Source of the DNA: CAYPNF01 sp964411985
GTDB taxonomy: Bacteria > Verrucomicrobiota > Verrucomicrobiia > Limisphaerales > J093
Length of the DNA stretch: 64,000 nt
Direction of reading: 5' to 3'
Assembly (NCBI GenBank): GCA_964411985.1
Contig: CAYPNF010000006.1
Location: 171,889-235,888 of the forward strand
In this document: one piece after another, positions 52,651 through 60,901 of the stretch
Position numbering within the stretch: position 1 is the first letter of the stretch
Layout: every line of letters starts with the position of its first letter
Notes under the pieces: generated by a model
Told to the model about the DNA's origin: nothing
Database searches by the model: none
The model's input: the letters and a program-made list of their open reading frames with translations, nothing else
Program-made: the position numbers and the translations under genes

Positions 52651-55248
52651 ATGAAAACACGGGCGGTATGCGTTTCCTTCCTGCAGGTGGTATTTGTTGT
52701 ATTGGCGTTGATGGCGTTTCCGACGCGGGGGGCGACCCTGAGCGTTTCGCCTGGCGCCATTACCAACAACTACACGGGCACTCTCACGCTGGAGATCGGG
52801 GGCCTGAACGCGGGGGAGACGGTGCGGGTGGAGCATTTCCTGGACGTCAAAGGCAACGGAGCCGTGGATGCGGAGGATTTCCTGATGCAGAGTTTTCCCC
52901 TGACCGACGGCCAGGCGGTGGTCGTGGGAGGAGTGACCAATCTGCATGCGCCCGGCGATTTGGGATCGGCACCGGGGGCCATCACGGCGCGGTTTGAGAT
53001 GGGGGGAACGTTCTTTGACCAACGATTTGTGGGGAAGCACCTCTATCGTCTCTCCAGTCCTGCGAGCCGCTTCACGCCGGTATTGGCGACTCTGACCGTG
53101 AACAACTTCGCCTATGGGCAGCAGTTGAGTGGAAACGTGAAGAGCGCCGGGGCCAACGTGCCCTATGCCGGGTTGGTGCTCCTCCGCATGGGCCCGGGAA
53201 ACGACATGGAGCCAGTTCTGGGCGTGGTGGCGGATGCAAGCGGTCACTACTCCCTTTCGGCTCCCCCCGGGACGTTTGTGCTGCTGGGTTTCAAAAGCGG
53301 CTACGTGGCGGAATTGGGCTCGGCCCCGCCCGTCACCTTGCCTGCGGGAGCGAACCTCACGGCAGATCCCCCACTTACGGCTGGCACGCGGACGATTTCC
53401 GGTCGGGTGACCGACCAACAGAATGCCTCCGTGGGATTGGCCGGGGTGCTGCTGACGAGTCAATCCTCCGATTACCGGTTCTCTATCACTTACACCGACC
53501 AGAATGGGAACTTCACGCTCCCCGCGGGGACAGGCGGGTGGGAGATTTACCCGGATGAGTCAGCCCTGCGTCTTCTGCAGTACGTGTCCCGACAGAGCGG
53601 CACCCAGGTGGACACAACCTCAGGCAACGCCACCGGTATCAGCATCCAAGCGGACAAAGCCACCGCGCTGATCGCGGGGACGGTCAGGACGGCGGCGGGT
53701 CAGATCATGTCCGGAGTGCGGATGTGGGCGGCGAGCAGGGACGATGTGTACGAGTGCAGTCCCACGACCGATCAGAGCGGCCGTTACTTCATGCCAGTCC
53801 TCGCTGGGACCTGGTACGTGGAGACCGACAACAATAGCCCCGACTACGCGGGCTATATCTTCACTCGTCCTTCCAGCGACCCGGTCATGTCACCGGGCCA
53901 GGCCCTGACGCAGGACTTTACGGGCCAAGTCGCGCCGTACACCGTGAGTGGTACCATCCGAGACTCTTCCAATTCGACGGTCGGAGGAGTGGGAGTCTAC
54001 GGGCACACGGAACTGGGTGGGGTGGTTTACAACGCCTACACCCAGAGTGACGACCAGGGACGATACTCCCTGCCGGCCATCAACGGTTTGTGGTGGGTGG
54101 GACTGAGTTGCGACGGGGACAATGGACTAAGTTCGCGCGGATACCGGTGCGCGGGCGAGCTGCAAGGGACGGTGAGTGGAAGCAATGTGACGTTGGACTT
54201 CAGGGTGCAATCCTGCACGGGGTTAACGATCACCACCGAAGGGCTGCCTCAAGCGCAAACGGGTGTCTATTACTCCGTTCAACTCTTCGCTGAAAGCTGC
54301 AACAGCCAGAACATTATCTGGAGCGTGAGCCCGGGGTCGAGCCTGCCCAACGGGATGAATCTGCAGCCCACCGGTTTCCTCACGGGCACTCCAACGCAAG
54401 CGGGCACTCGCACTTTCTCCGTCCGTGCCAACGACGGCACCCAAACGATGGACAAGTCCCTCTCGTTGACCATCACGAGCAATCCGTTGCAGGTAGACAC
54501 TGGCGGCCTTCCCAACGGCACGGTGGGCGTCGCCTACACGATCCAATTCCAGGCCAGTGGCGGCAGTGCGCCTTATACATGGTCGCTCGCGCAAGGTTCG
54601 GCTGCCTTGCCGAATGGTATCAACCTATCCACGGCTGGCGTTCTGTCGGGCACTACTGGCGCCACTGGCACCTTCTACTTCCGGGTGCGAGTGACCGACG
54701 CCAAGTCCGCGACCGCCGAGCAAATTCTGGCGCTCACCTTCCTGGCCCCGCCCATTTCCATCGTCACCACCTCTCTCCCGAATGGCAAAGTCGGGGTCCC
54801 GTATACAGCCCGGGTGGAAGCGACCGGAGGGCAGGCACCCTATGACTGGACCGTGTCCGCTGGTTCGGCGAACTTGCCGGACGGCCTCTCCCTCACCGCA
54901 AGCACAGGGAACATCACTGGCACTCCAACCGTCGCGGGCACGTTCTACTTTTACCTGCGCGTTTTCGACTCTGGCAATCCCATCCAACAACTGGAAAGGC
55001 AGTATAGCGTGACCATTGACGCTGGCGAAGTCGTGCGGCCCACGTTGACGGTCCCTGGGTTCTCGGCGGGGCAATTCCAGTTCACCATCAACGGCACCAC
55101 CGGGCTTGCGTACACGATCCAGTTCTCCACCGACCTGGCCACCTGGACCCCCATCGGCACGACGGTCGCCCCAGGTCCGTCGTTCCTCTACCGGCACGAA
55201 ATCGCTGCAGGAAAGGCTGGATTCTATCGCGTCGTAGCGGGCCCGTAG
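52651..55248 (+). CDS. Exported multi-domain beta protein: regulatory-like and putative-Ig repeats plus C-terminal module
   Basis: ATG 52651 (signal MKTRAVCVSFLQVVFVVLAL) gives 865 residues. An N-terminal beta domain contains DVKGNGAVDAEDF, a calcium-loop-like segment. Then come several carboxypeptidase-regulatory-like repeats (RTISGRVTDQQNASVGLAGV, GTVRTAAGQIMSGVRM, YTVSGTIRDSSNSTVGGV). Three He_PIG putative-Ig repeats follow (each GLP.G..GV.Y...L...GG..PY.W, then LP.G..L...G...GTP...GT..F.VR). It ends with the verrucomicrobial module (GLAYTIQFSTDLATWTPIGT ... FYRVVAGP). No catalytic domain is visible, so an adhesive or structural surface role is likely. The gene is alone on its strand. Confidence 0.8.
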   Translation: MKTRAVCVSFLQVVFVVLALMAFPTRGATLSVSPGAITNNYTGTLTLEIGGLNAGETVRVEHFLDVKGNGAVDAEDFLMQSFPLTDGQAVVVGGVTNLHAPGDLGSAPGAITARFEMGGTFFDQRFVGKHLYRLSSPASRFTPVLATLTVNNFAYGQQLSGNVKSAGANVPYAGLVLLRMGPGNDMEPVLGVVADASGHYSLSAPPGTFVLLGFKSGYVAELGSAPPVTLPAGANLTADPPLTAGTRTISGRVTDQQNASVGLAGVLLTSQSSDYRFSITYTDQNGNFTLPAGTGGWEIYPDESALRLLQYVSRQSGTQVDTTSGNATGISIQADKATALIAGTVRTAAGQIMSGVRMWAASRDDVYECSPTTDQSGRYFMPVLAGTWYVETDNNSPDYAGYIFTRPSSDPVMSPGQALTQDFTGQVAPYTVSGTIRDSSNSTVGGVGVYGHTELGGVVYNAYTQSDDQGRYSLPAINGLWWVGLSCDGDNGLSSRGYRCAGELQGTVSGSNVTLDFRVQSCTGLTITTEGLPQAQTGVYYSVQLFAESCNSQNIIWSVSPGSSLPNGMNLQPTGFLTGTPTQAGTRTFSVRANDGTQTMDKSLSLTITSNPLQVDTGGLPNGTVGVAYTIQFQASGGSAPYTWSLAQGSAALPNGINLSTAGVLSGTTGATGTFYFRVRVTDAKSATAEQILALTFLAPPISIVTTSLPNGKVGVPYTARVEATGGQAPYDWTVSAGSANLPDGLSLTASTGNITGTPTVAGTFYFYLRVFDSGNPIQQLERQYSVTIDAGEVVRPTLTVPGFSAGQFQFTINGTTGLAYTIQFSTDLATWTPIGTTVAPGPSFLYRHEIAAGKAGFYRVVAGP

Positions 55249-55269
55249 CGACCAAACAGGCATGGTAGC

Positions 55270-55287
55270 CGCGATTGGTAAATCGCG
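55270..55287. terminator. Hairpin between convergent genes
   Basis: CGCGATT-GGTA-AATCGCG is a perfect 7-bp stem with a 4-nt loop, 22 bp after the stop of the exported-protein gene and 34 bp before the end of the ABC ATPase gene. There is no strong T run, so it may act in both directions weakly. Confidence 0.45.
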
Positions 55288-55320
55288 CTGATTTCTCCCC
55301 ACGAAAGGCGCAGGGGTGGA

Positions 55321-55965
55321 CTAGGAATCGGAGGCGACGATGCGACCTTCGCGGATGCGGAAAACGACGTCTGCCATGTTCCGGGCATCCTGAAGGCTGT
55401 GGGTCACGTGCAGGATGGTGACGCCTGTTTCTTTTCGTACCAGCTGGAGCACGTCGCAGATCTCGGCGCGGGTTTCGTCATCCAGCGCGCTGAGGGGTTC
55501 ATCCAGGCACAGGACGCCGGGGTGGTTGGCCAAGGCGCGGCCTAAAGCCACGCGCTGGGCTTCGCCTCCGCTCAAACCAAGCGGCTTTCGCTCCAGTAAC
55601 GATTGCAGGTCGAGTAGGGACGCCAGTTCTTGCACCCGGTTCTCCACCTCGGCCCGGGTGGCCCCACAAATCCGCAAGGCAAATCCCAGGTGCTCCCGCA
55701 CGGTCATGGTTGGAAACAAGGCCCCGTCCTGAGGTACATAGCCGACACCTCGCGCACCTGGCTTGAGATGGGTCACCTCCTGTCCCATCAGCCAGACCTG
55801 GCCCCCTTGAACCGGTTTCAGGCCACAAATCGTTTCCAGGAGGGTGGTCTTGCCGCACCCGGTCCTGCCCATCAGGAACCCATGCTGACCGGTCGGAATC
55901 TCAAAAGAAACGCCGGACAACTCGAAGTCGCCTGCCCGAACGCTGAGCTGTTCGACGCGGATCAT
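55321..55965 (-). CDS. Molybdate/tungstate-type ABC transporter ATP-binding protein
   Basis: The 214-residue ATPase starts MIRVEQLSVRAGDFELSGVSFEIP. Walker A is GRTGCGKTT, signature LSGGEAQRVALGRAL, Walker B VLCLDEPLSALD, and switch HVTHS. It is the short form without the C-terminal Mop/TOBE domain of ModC. ATG 55965 lies one base after the permease stop; the longer upstream ORF overlaps the permease gene and is not used. Its order with permease and binding protein is that of modABC-like operons. Confidence 0.9.
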   Translation of the reverse strand: MIRVEQLSVRAGDFELSGVSFEIPTGQHGFLMGRTGCGKTTLLETICGLKPVQGGQVWLMGQEVTHLKPGARGVGYVPQDGALFPTMTVREHLGFALRICGATRAEVENRVQELASLLDLQSLLERKPLGLSGGEAQRVALGRALANHPGVLCLDEPLSALDDETRAEICDVLQLVRKETGVTILHVTHSLQDARNMADVVFRIREGRIVASDS

Positions 55966-55966
55966 G

Positions 55967-56794
55967 TCAGAGAGGGCGTCCCAGGGTGTTTGCCGCTCCA
56001 AAGAAACGAATGATGACCAACACCAGCACCGCTGCTGCCACCATGAGCAGCGACACGGCCACGGCGGTTTCGATGTGCCCGACACTCAATTCCAGGAACA
56101 CGGTGGTGGGGAGCACCTCGGTCCTCATACGGGTTGCGCCGGAGAATACCAGGATGGGCCCAAATTCTCCCAAGGCCCGTGCCCAGGCCAAAGTGCCTGC
56201 CGTGAGCAGGCCCCGACGTGCTTCGGGTAACACCACTAGCCAGAAAGCCTGGCTGCGGCTGCAACCCAGCGTCAAGGCCACCTGCTCCTGTCGGGGATTG
56301 ATCTCATCGAACGTGGCCCGCAACGTGCGCACGGCAAAAGCACATGCCACGCTGAACTGAGCCAGGATCACGCTCGGGATCTCGTAGGTGACCGGAAAGA
56401 ACCGCTCAATGGCTTTCCCTGGTGCGGTCTGGAAGAGGATCAACAGACTCAGCCCAATCACGAGCGGTGGCAAAACAATCGGAATGTCCAAAACCGCATC
56501 CAGGAGCGTTTTCCCGGGGAAACGATAGCGGGACATCAGGTAACCGATCGGTACGGCGACCCAGACCGAGAGCAGGGCGGTAAGGCTGCTCGAGATGAGG
56601 CTGAGTTTCACGGCGTAACGGATTTCGCGACTCTGCAAAGCCTGCCACAGATGCGCGGGGGAGGTGAACGAGGCATCGGCCACGAGCATGGCAACGATCA
56701 GCAGCACGTACAGGCCACCCAGCACCCCCATCCCCAGGAGAAACGGCCGATCCGACCGATCTGAGGCCGGGTGTTTGCCGGGGACCTTCTGCAT
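55967..56794 (-). CDS. modB: Molybdate/tungstate-type ABC transporter permease (ModB-like)
   Basis: From ATG 56794, 14 bp after the binding-protein stop, the permease has 275 residues. It has five or six membrane helices: MGVLGGLYVLLIVAMLVA, YAVKLSLISSSLTALLSVWVA, the LPPLVIGLSLLILF segment, VILAQFSVACAFAV, and AVAVSLLMVAAAVLVLVII. The EAA-type loop EARRGLLTAGTLAWARALGEFGPILVFSGAT is nearly that of ModB/CysU. Which oxyanion it carries cannot be told. The longer upstream frame overlaps modA-like coding and is not used. Confidence 0.88.
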   Translation of the reverse strand: MQKVPGKHPASDRSDRPFLLGMGVLGGLYVLLIVAMLVADASFTSPAHLWQALQSREIRYAVKLSLISSSLTALLSVWVAVPIGYLMSRYRFPGKTLLDAVLDIPIVLPPLVIGLSLLILFQTAPGKAIERFFPVTYEIPSVILAQFSVACAFAVRTLRATFDEINPRQEQVALTLGCSRSQAFWLVVLPEARRGLLTAGTLAWARALGEFGPILVFSGATRMRTEVLPTTVFLELSVGHIETAVAVSLLMVAAAVLVLVIIRFFGAANTLGRPL

Positions 56795-56808
56795 GGGGTC
56801 GGTCAGGC

Positions 56809-58293
56809 TCACTTTTGCGTGGCTCGCCAGTGGAAACCCAGCTTCTCGTACTCCTTGCGGGATTCTTCGGAACAAATCGTCGCCAAGAGACGTTCCAAGA
56901 GGAGTCGATGTCGGGAATTGCGGCCAAGGGTGTAGGGCTGCACCGCTTTGGCCAGAGGGTGCGAGAGAGGCACTACCGTCATCGTGTCCTTCACTTGGGA
57001 CGTGTTCACTTCATAGACCACGGCGACATCCAGGGAACCAGTCCGGATCTGGTTGACCAGCAGATCCGCCGTGGGAGTTTGTACCTTGTAGTTGGGCGAG
57101 ATCTTGTCCAGCAAGCCCAGTTCCTTGAGCAGACGCTCCGTCAGTGCCCCCAGCGCGCTTTGTTCCGGGTTGGCCACCCCCACCTTGAGGCCGGGCCTCT
57201 GGAGATCTTCCAGCCCCTTGAGGCCGAGCGGATTGCCCTTCGCCACCAAGAGCACGATGGAGGTCTCTGATACGTTCAGGGGGTCGAGAAAGAAGTCCTG
57301 CACGGGGGGCAGAAACGAGGTGTCACACGCAAAATAGGCGTCAGGCCGTTGGCCCGCTTTCATCTGGGAGACCAGGATCCCGCAGCCGTTGTAGACTCGG
57401 GTGATCTTCGCACCCTCACGGCGCTCGAACTGATCGAGGATCTTTTCGACTGCCAATCGGTTCACCCCGCCGCTGTAGAGCAGCACCTGCGGCGTTTCGG
57501 CCCATGCATCCCCCTGGACGGGGAGATACCCTGACTTGGCGAATTCCTTGAGCCCTTTGTCCGGTGCCCCCAGGTACCGTGCAAAATGCAGAGCTGCGGC
57601 CGGATTTTGAGCAAACTTCAGAACCCCTACCGCCAGCTTCTGTTCCTTTGCGTCCAGAATGGGGACCCGGACCATTTCCAGCTCGGGATACTGGCCGACC
57701 GTAGCATCCCAAACGATGCCCGCATCGACGGCCCCCAACTTGATGTCGTTAGCGATGTCCCCCACGGTAGGCTTGAAGACTTTCACCTTCTTCTCCAGCG
57801 CCTCCCATTGGCCCGTTTTCTTGAGCGCTTCTCTGACCGCGGTGCCCACGGCCGTGGCATCGGGGTTTCCCAGGGCGACACTCACTCGTAACAGGTCGTC
57901 CAGCCCGCGAATGCCCTTGGGATTGCCTTTGGGCACGGCGATCACGGGGGCCATGTGGGCGAGGGGAACGATCTCGTCCACCAAACCATTCGTGCGTCCG
58001 TTGACGAGGAAACTCTGATCCCCGGCGATGAAGAGATCTCCGCGTTTGGCGACTTGCAGGCCGCTGAGCAGCGTACCGGATCCTCCGTACTGCAACTGGA
58101 TCTGCACGCCGTAGGCCTGCTCGTAGGCCTTGGCCACGGCTTCCACGGGCGGTTTGATGCCCGCGGCACAGTAGATGACAAGCGCCTCTTTCTTGCCCTC
58201 GACTGGCCCCTTCTGGGGCTTGCGCGCTAGCACGGCTACCAGCACCGCTGCGGCAACGAGGCTTACCAGGAAGAGTATTCGCCCGATCTTCAT
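56809..58293 (-). CDS. Membrane-tethered binding protein with two fused ModA-type domains
   Basis: After an uncleaved-looking N-terminal helix (ILFLVSLVAAAVLVAVLA), two ModA-like substrate-binding domains lie in tandem. The first (residues ~38-260) has LVIYCAAGIKPPVEAVAKAYE, YGGSGTLLSGL, GDLFIAGDQSFL and GAVDAGIVWDATV. The second (~270-490) has VLLYSGGVNRLAVEKILDQFE, PDAYFACDTSFL, and TGSLDVAVVYEVNT. Each half would bind one oxyanion. Single-domain ModA is about 230-260 residues, so the length of 494 shows the fusion. The GTG at 58299 is an alternative start. It is the first gene of the ABC operon. Confidence 0.88.
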   Translation of the reverse strand: MKIGRILFLVSLVAAAVLVAVLARKPQKGPVEGKKEALVIYCAAGIKPPVEAVAKAYEQAYGVQIQLQYGGSGTLLSGLQVAKRGDLFIAGDQSFLVNGRTNGLVDEIVPLAHMAPVIAVPKGNPKGIRGLDDLLRVSVALGNPDATAVGTAVREALKKTGQWEALEKKVKVFKPTVGDIANDIKLGAVDAGIVWDATVGQYPELEMVRVPILDAKEQKLAVGVLKFAQNPAAALHFARYLGAPDKGLKEFAKSGYLPVQGDAWAETPQVLLYSGGVNRLAVEKILDQFERREGAKITRVYNGCGILVSQMKAGQRPDAYFACDTSFLPPVQDFFLDPLNVSETSIVLLVAKGNPLGLKGLEDLQRPGLKVGVANPEQSALGALTERLLKELGLLDKISPNYKVQTPTADLLVNQIRTGSLDVAVVYEVNTSQVKDTMTVVPLSHPLAKAVQPYTLGRNSRHRLLLERLLATICSEESRKEYEKLGFHWRATQK

Positions 58294-58722
58294 AAGCACC
58301 GGACCCTAGGACAAACCGGAATCTGAGGAAAGCGGTTTCGGCGCTATAAGGCCTCCGCGAATTCATGACAGACGAGGGTGAACAGTGCATAGGAGGGGAA
58401 GGGGGAAAAGCGGCACCTGCGGGCGCACGCACTCCAAAACCTGGCGGACTTCAATAATCCTCTCGCTCTGCGACAGCTTTTGGAGTGCGGTGGGAATGGA
58501 AGGTAGGGACATCGCGCTGCGATGTCCGGGGGTGCGGACGGCGCGGCGGTCCGTCCCTACCAAGACCTGGCGAAGCTTTTGGAGTGTGGTGAGGAGCGCA
58601 GCGATGTACCGCTTTTCCAGGCCCTCACGCCACCATGAAGTTCATGAAGAAACATGAAGAAGACTTACTTCATGGTCTTACTTGTGCTTGCTGGTTCGCC
58701 GTTTTGAAGCGGCAGGGAGAGG
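58294..58722. other. Repeat-rich spacer between the ABC operon and an ATPase gene
   Basis: This 429-bp stretch has no credible gene. It holds the palindromic element at 58502-58561 and several copies of CTTTTGGAGTG in direct (58478, 58575) and inverted (58430, as CACTCCAAAA) orientation. A CATGAAG-rich segment lies at 58635-58675 (CATGAAGTTCATGAAG, then the inverse ACTTCATGG), able to form a hairpin. Promoters for the upstream-reading ABC operon should also be here. Confidence 0.5.
58502..58561. repeat. 60-base nested palindromic element
   Basis: GGTAGGGAC (58502-58510) and GTCCCTACC (58553-58561) are perfect inverted ends. Inside lies a second perfect stem, GACATCGC-GCT-GCGATGTC (58508-58526), and a partial GGAC/GTCC stem (58536-58552). 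It resembles short interspersed repeats I know from verrucomicrobial intergenic regions, but one copy only is present here. Confidence 0.55.
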
Positions 58723-60129
58723 CTACACTGACTTCGCTGGGAATGCGTCTTCCAGTAACCGGCTAAGCTGGCCGACTGCATAGAGGGGAAGCGAGAGCAA
58801 TTGCACTTGGGTCTGATCGCTGTCCGGCAGCCTGACGGTTTCTAGGATCGGTGAACCCGTGTGAAATCGAACAGCGTGTTTGCGGCCCTTTTCGGACAGG
58901 AACTGGAATGTGGAACGGAGAGTTCCCGTTTTACCAGCCTTCACTTCTACAGGCACGATGTCTTGGTGCCTGGCGAGCACATAGTCTACTTCCGCATTGG
59001 CGTTGCGTGCCTCCCGAACCCAGTAGAACAGCTGGGGATCCTCGAAAAAGGGCCTGGCGCAGAGTAATTGCTGGCCGATAAACTGTTCCGCCAGGGCTCC
59101 CTCGTTCACGGTGATCAGCTCTTCTGCCCCCACCAGATCGAGACCGCACAGCCTGTTCACCAACCCAATGTCCATGAAAAGAGATTTGAAGTGCCTCTCA
59201 TTTCGCTCTGCCCCCAGAGGCAGCCCATTGGCAGAGGTGTGATAGACCAGATGGATCACGCGACTCAGGCTTAAAAGTTCCAAGACACGCCTTACCTCAT
59301 CGGACCGTTCGTCGCGGCTGATATTCACGAGTTTCACCTTCCTGCCGACGTTCTCCGCCAGATGCCGATACGCCCTCCTCATGAGGTCGTGCGATCGGCG
59401 AGGTCCGTATTTGACGAAATCGGCTTGGATCGTCTCCACCAGGGCGGTCTGGACTCGTTGGACCTCCAGCAAATCCCTACGTTCGACGTAGGCCCGCACA
59501 GCTTCCGGCATACCGCCTACGAAGAAGTACTGGCGCAACGCCTCCATGAACTTTCCGTGTACGGCCTCGCTTGGGGGATGTTGGAGATCTATCCGGTTCA
59601 GGTACTCTACGACGGTCTCACTTTCCGTCGCTGCCAGGAACTCCTCAAAGGAAAGTGGATGCAGGTGCAAGAACTCAATCCGGCCCACCGGCATGGAGTA
59701 TTCGAATTCCCGCAGTGCGAAATCCAAGAGAGATCCTGCGGCGATAACGTGCAGTTCGGGTATCAGCTCGTGAAAATACCTCAACATCCTTAACGCCGCT
59801 GGGCAGGCCTGAATCTCGTCCAGGAAGAGGAGTGTTTTGCCGGACACCACAGGCTGGCCCTTCAACAGCCCCAACTCCGCCAACAGGCGCTTAGGGTCCG
59901 ATTGGGAAAACAAGCTGTGCAGCTCCCGTTCCCTTTCAAGATCCAGCACCACAAGAGATTGGAACTGTTCGCGGCCCCAGTGTTCGACCAGGTAGGTCTT
60001 CCCAACTTGGCGCGCACCACGGAGAACGAGAGGTTTTCTGCCGGGGCGGTTCCGCCACTCTGACAGGAAAGTCTGAGCTGTTCGTTTCAAATTGGGTTGG
60101 ATTTCATCACATTTCCCGATGAAAGACAA
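58723..60129 (-). CDS. AAA_14/DUF4143 ATPase of unknown role
   Basis: The 468-residue protein has an N-terminal AAA_14 ATPase (Walker A VLRGARQVGKTYLVEHW; Walker B TLLFLDEIQACPAALRML; sensor VIAAGSLLDFAL; PLSFEEFL) and a C-terminal DUF4143 nuclease-like domain (ARPFFEDPQLFYWVREARNANAEVDYVLARHQDIVPVEVKAGKTGTL), whose E-D...EVK pattern suits a PD-(D/E)XK fold. This large family is frequent in Bacteroidota and Verrucomicrobiota; its function is unproven. The start is TTG at 60129, with no ATG available nearby. It diverges from the small membrane protein gene. Confidence 0.88.
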   Translation of the reverse strand: MSFIGKCDEIQPNLKRTAQTFLSEWRNRPGRKPLVLRGARQVGKTYLVEHWGREQFQSLVVLDLERERELHSLFSQSDPKRLLAELGLLKGQPVVSGKTLLFLDEIQACPAALRMLRYFHELIPELHVIAAGSLLDFALREFEYSMPVGRIEFLHLHPLSFEEFLAATESETVVEYLNRIDLQHPPSEAVHGKFMEALRQYFFVGGMPEAVRAYVERRDLLEVQRVQTALVETIQADFVKYGPRRSHDLMRRAYRHLAENVGRKVKLVNISRDERSDEVRRVLELLSLSRVIHLVYHTSANGLPLGAERNERHFKSLFMDIGLVNRLCGLDLVGAEELITVNEGALAEQFIGQQLLCARPFFEDPQLFYWVREARNANAEVDYVLARHQDIVPVEVKAGKTGTLRSTFQFLSEKGRKHAVRFHTGSPILETVRLPDSDQTQVQLLSLPLYAVGQLSRLLEDAFPAKSV

Positions 60130-60164
60130 TTGGATTTCATCCTTTTCCCCGGTGGCCAGGTAGT

Positions 60165-60455
60165 ATGAAAGCGATCTTCCTTGTCGTCTATAGCGGCTGG
60201 TACGGATGTGTCGGGGCTCCGCTGTTCGCCTTGGCAGCTCAATGGCTGGCCACCGGCGGGAAACTCAATTGGTACGCGTCCCTCGCTTTGGCCGTGGTCT
60301 GTGAGCTTCTGGCTATCGTTATCCTGCAGCAGTTCGTTTCGATCTCCCTAGTAGACAACTTCGGGCGTATGGAGGTCTTGGCCCTCACCATCGGAGCTTT
60401 CTTCGGGCCATTGCTTCGATGGGGCGCGTACTCGCTCGCCAAGAACCAGGACTAG
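60165..60455 (+). CDS. Small membrane protein, three predicted helices
   Basis: The 96-residue protein has helices at about residues 4-28, 38-60 and 70-90. Its composition is hydrophobic with few charges (LSLVDNFGRME between helices 2 and 3). AGG lies 5 bases before the ATG. No family is recognised. It may be a real lineage-specific protein or chance; membrane-like periodicity favours the former. Confidence 0.5.
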   Translation: MKAIFLVVYSGWYGCVGAPLFALAAQWLATGGKLNWYASLALAVVCELLAIVILQQFVSISLVDNFGRMEVLALTIGAFFGPLLRWGAYSLAKNQD

Positions 60456-60520
60456 TATCTTGTCCAATCTGGTGGTCGTCTCGCATGGTGGGCTTCCGCG
60501 GGTCCACGTCTCCGTTCCGC

Positions 60521-60760
60521 GTACCGCAGGCCGCCAACCTGCTGTTTCGCGGGTTGCCCAACCCGCCTCGTGTGCAAGGGCGAAAGGCCAGCCGACTCGG
60601 CAGTCGGCGATACAGCAGGCAAGGCTGCCTGCGGCACCCCGTACCGCAGGTTGCCAAACCTGCTGTGTCGCGGGTTGCCCAACCCGCCTCGTGTGCAAGG
60701 GCGAAAGGTCCGCCGACTCGGCAGTCGGCGAGACAGCAGACAAGGCGGTCTGCGGTACGT
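60521..60760. repeat. Two tandem 120-bp palindrome-rich repeats
   Basis: Units start at 60521 and 60641, each with GTACCGCAGG, AACCTGCTGT, the palindrome GGGTTGCCCAACCC, CCTCGTGTGCAAGGGCGAAAGG and the palindrome CCGACTCGGCAGTCGG, ending ACAGCAG/ACAAGG..TGCGG. The unit ends are inverted copies of each other. They differ at about a dozen positions. The rest of the 446-bp spacer (60456-60901) contains no gene. The repeat may form hairpins in RNA or DNA. Confidence 0.8.
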
Positions 60761-60901
60761 GGGTTGGCAGGGGACCCCTTGCAGATCCACATCGTTTCCT
60801 TGCTTGATTGGACCCGCGACATGGACCTAAGGTAGAGCAACGTTCTCCGAAAGCGTTCGTGTTTGTGCTGACATCGTTTTACGCACGTTGAAGCTCCACT
60901 T

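Noticed and set aside
60521..60760. CRISPR array
   Set aside because: Only two units of 120 bp, no spacers and no cas genes.
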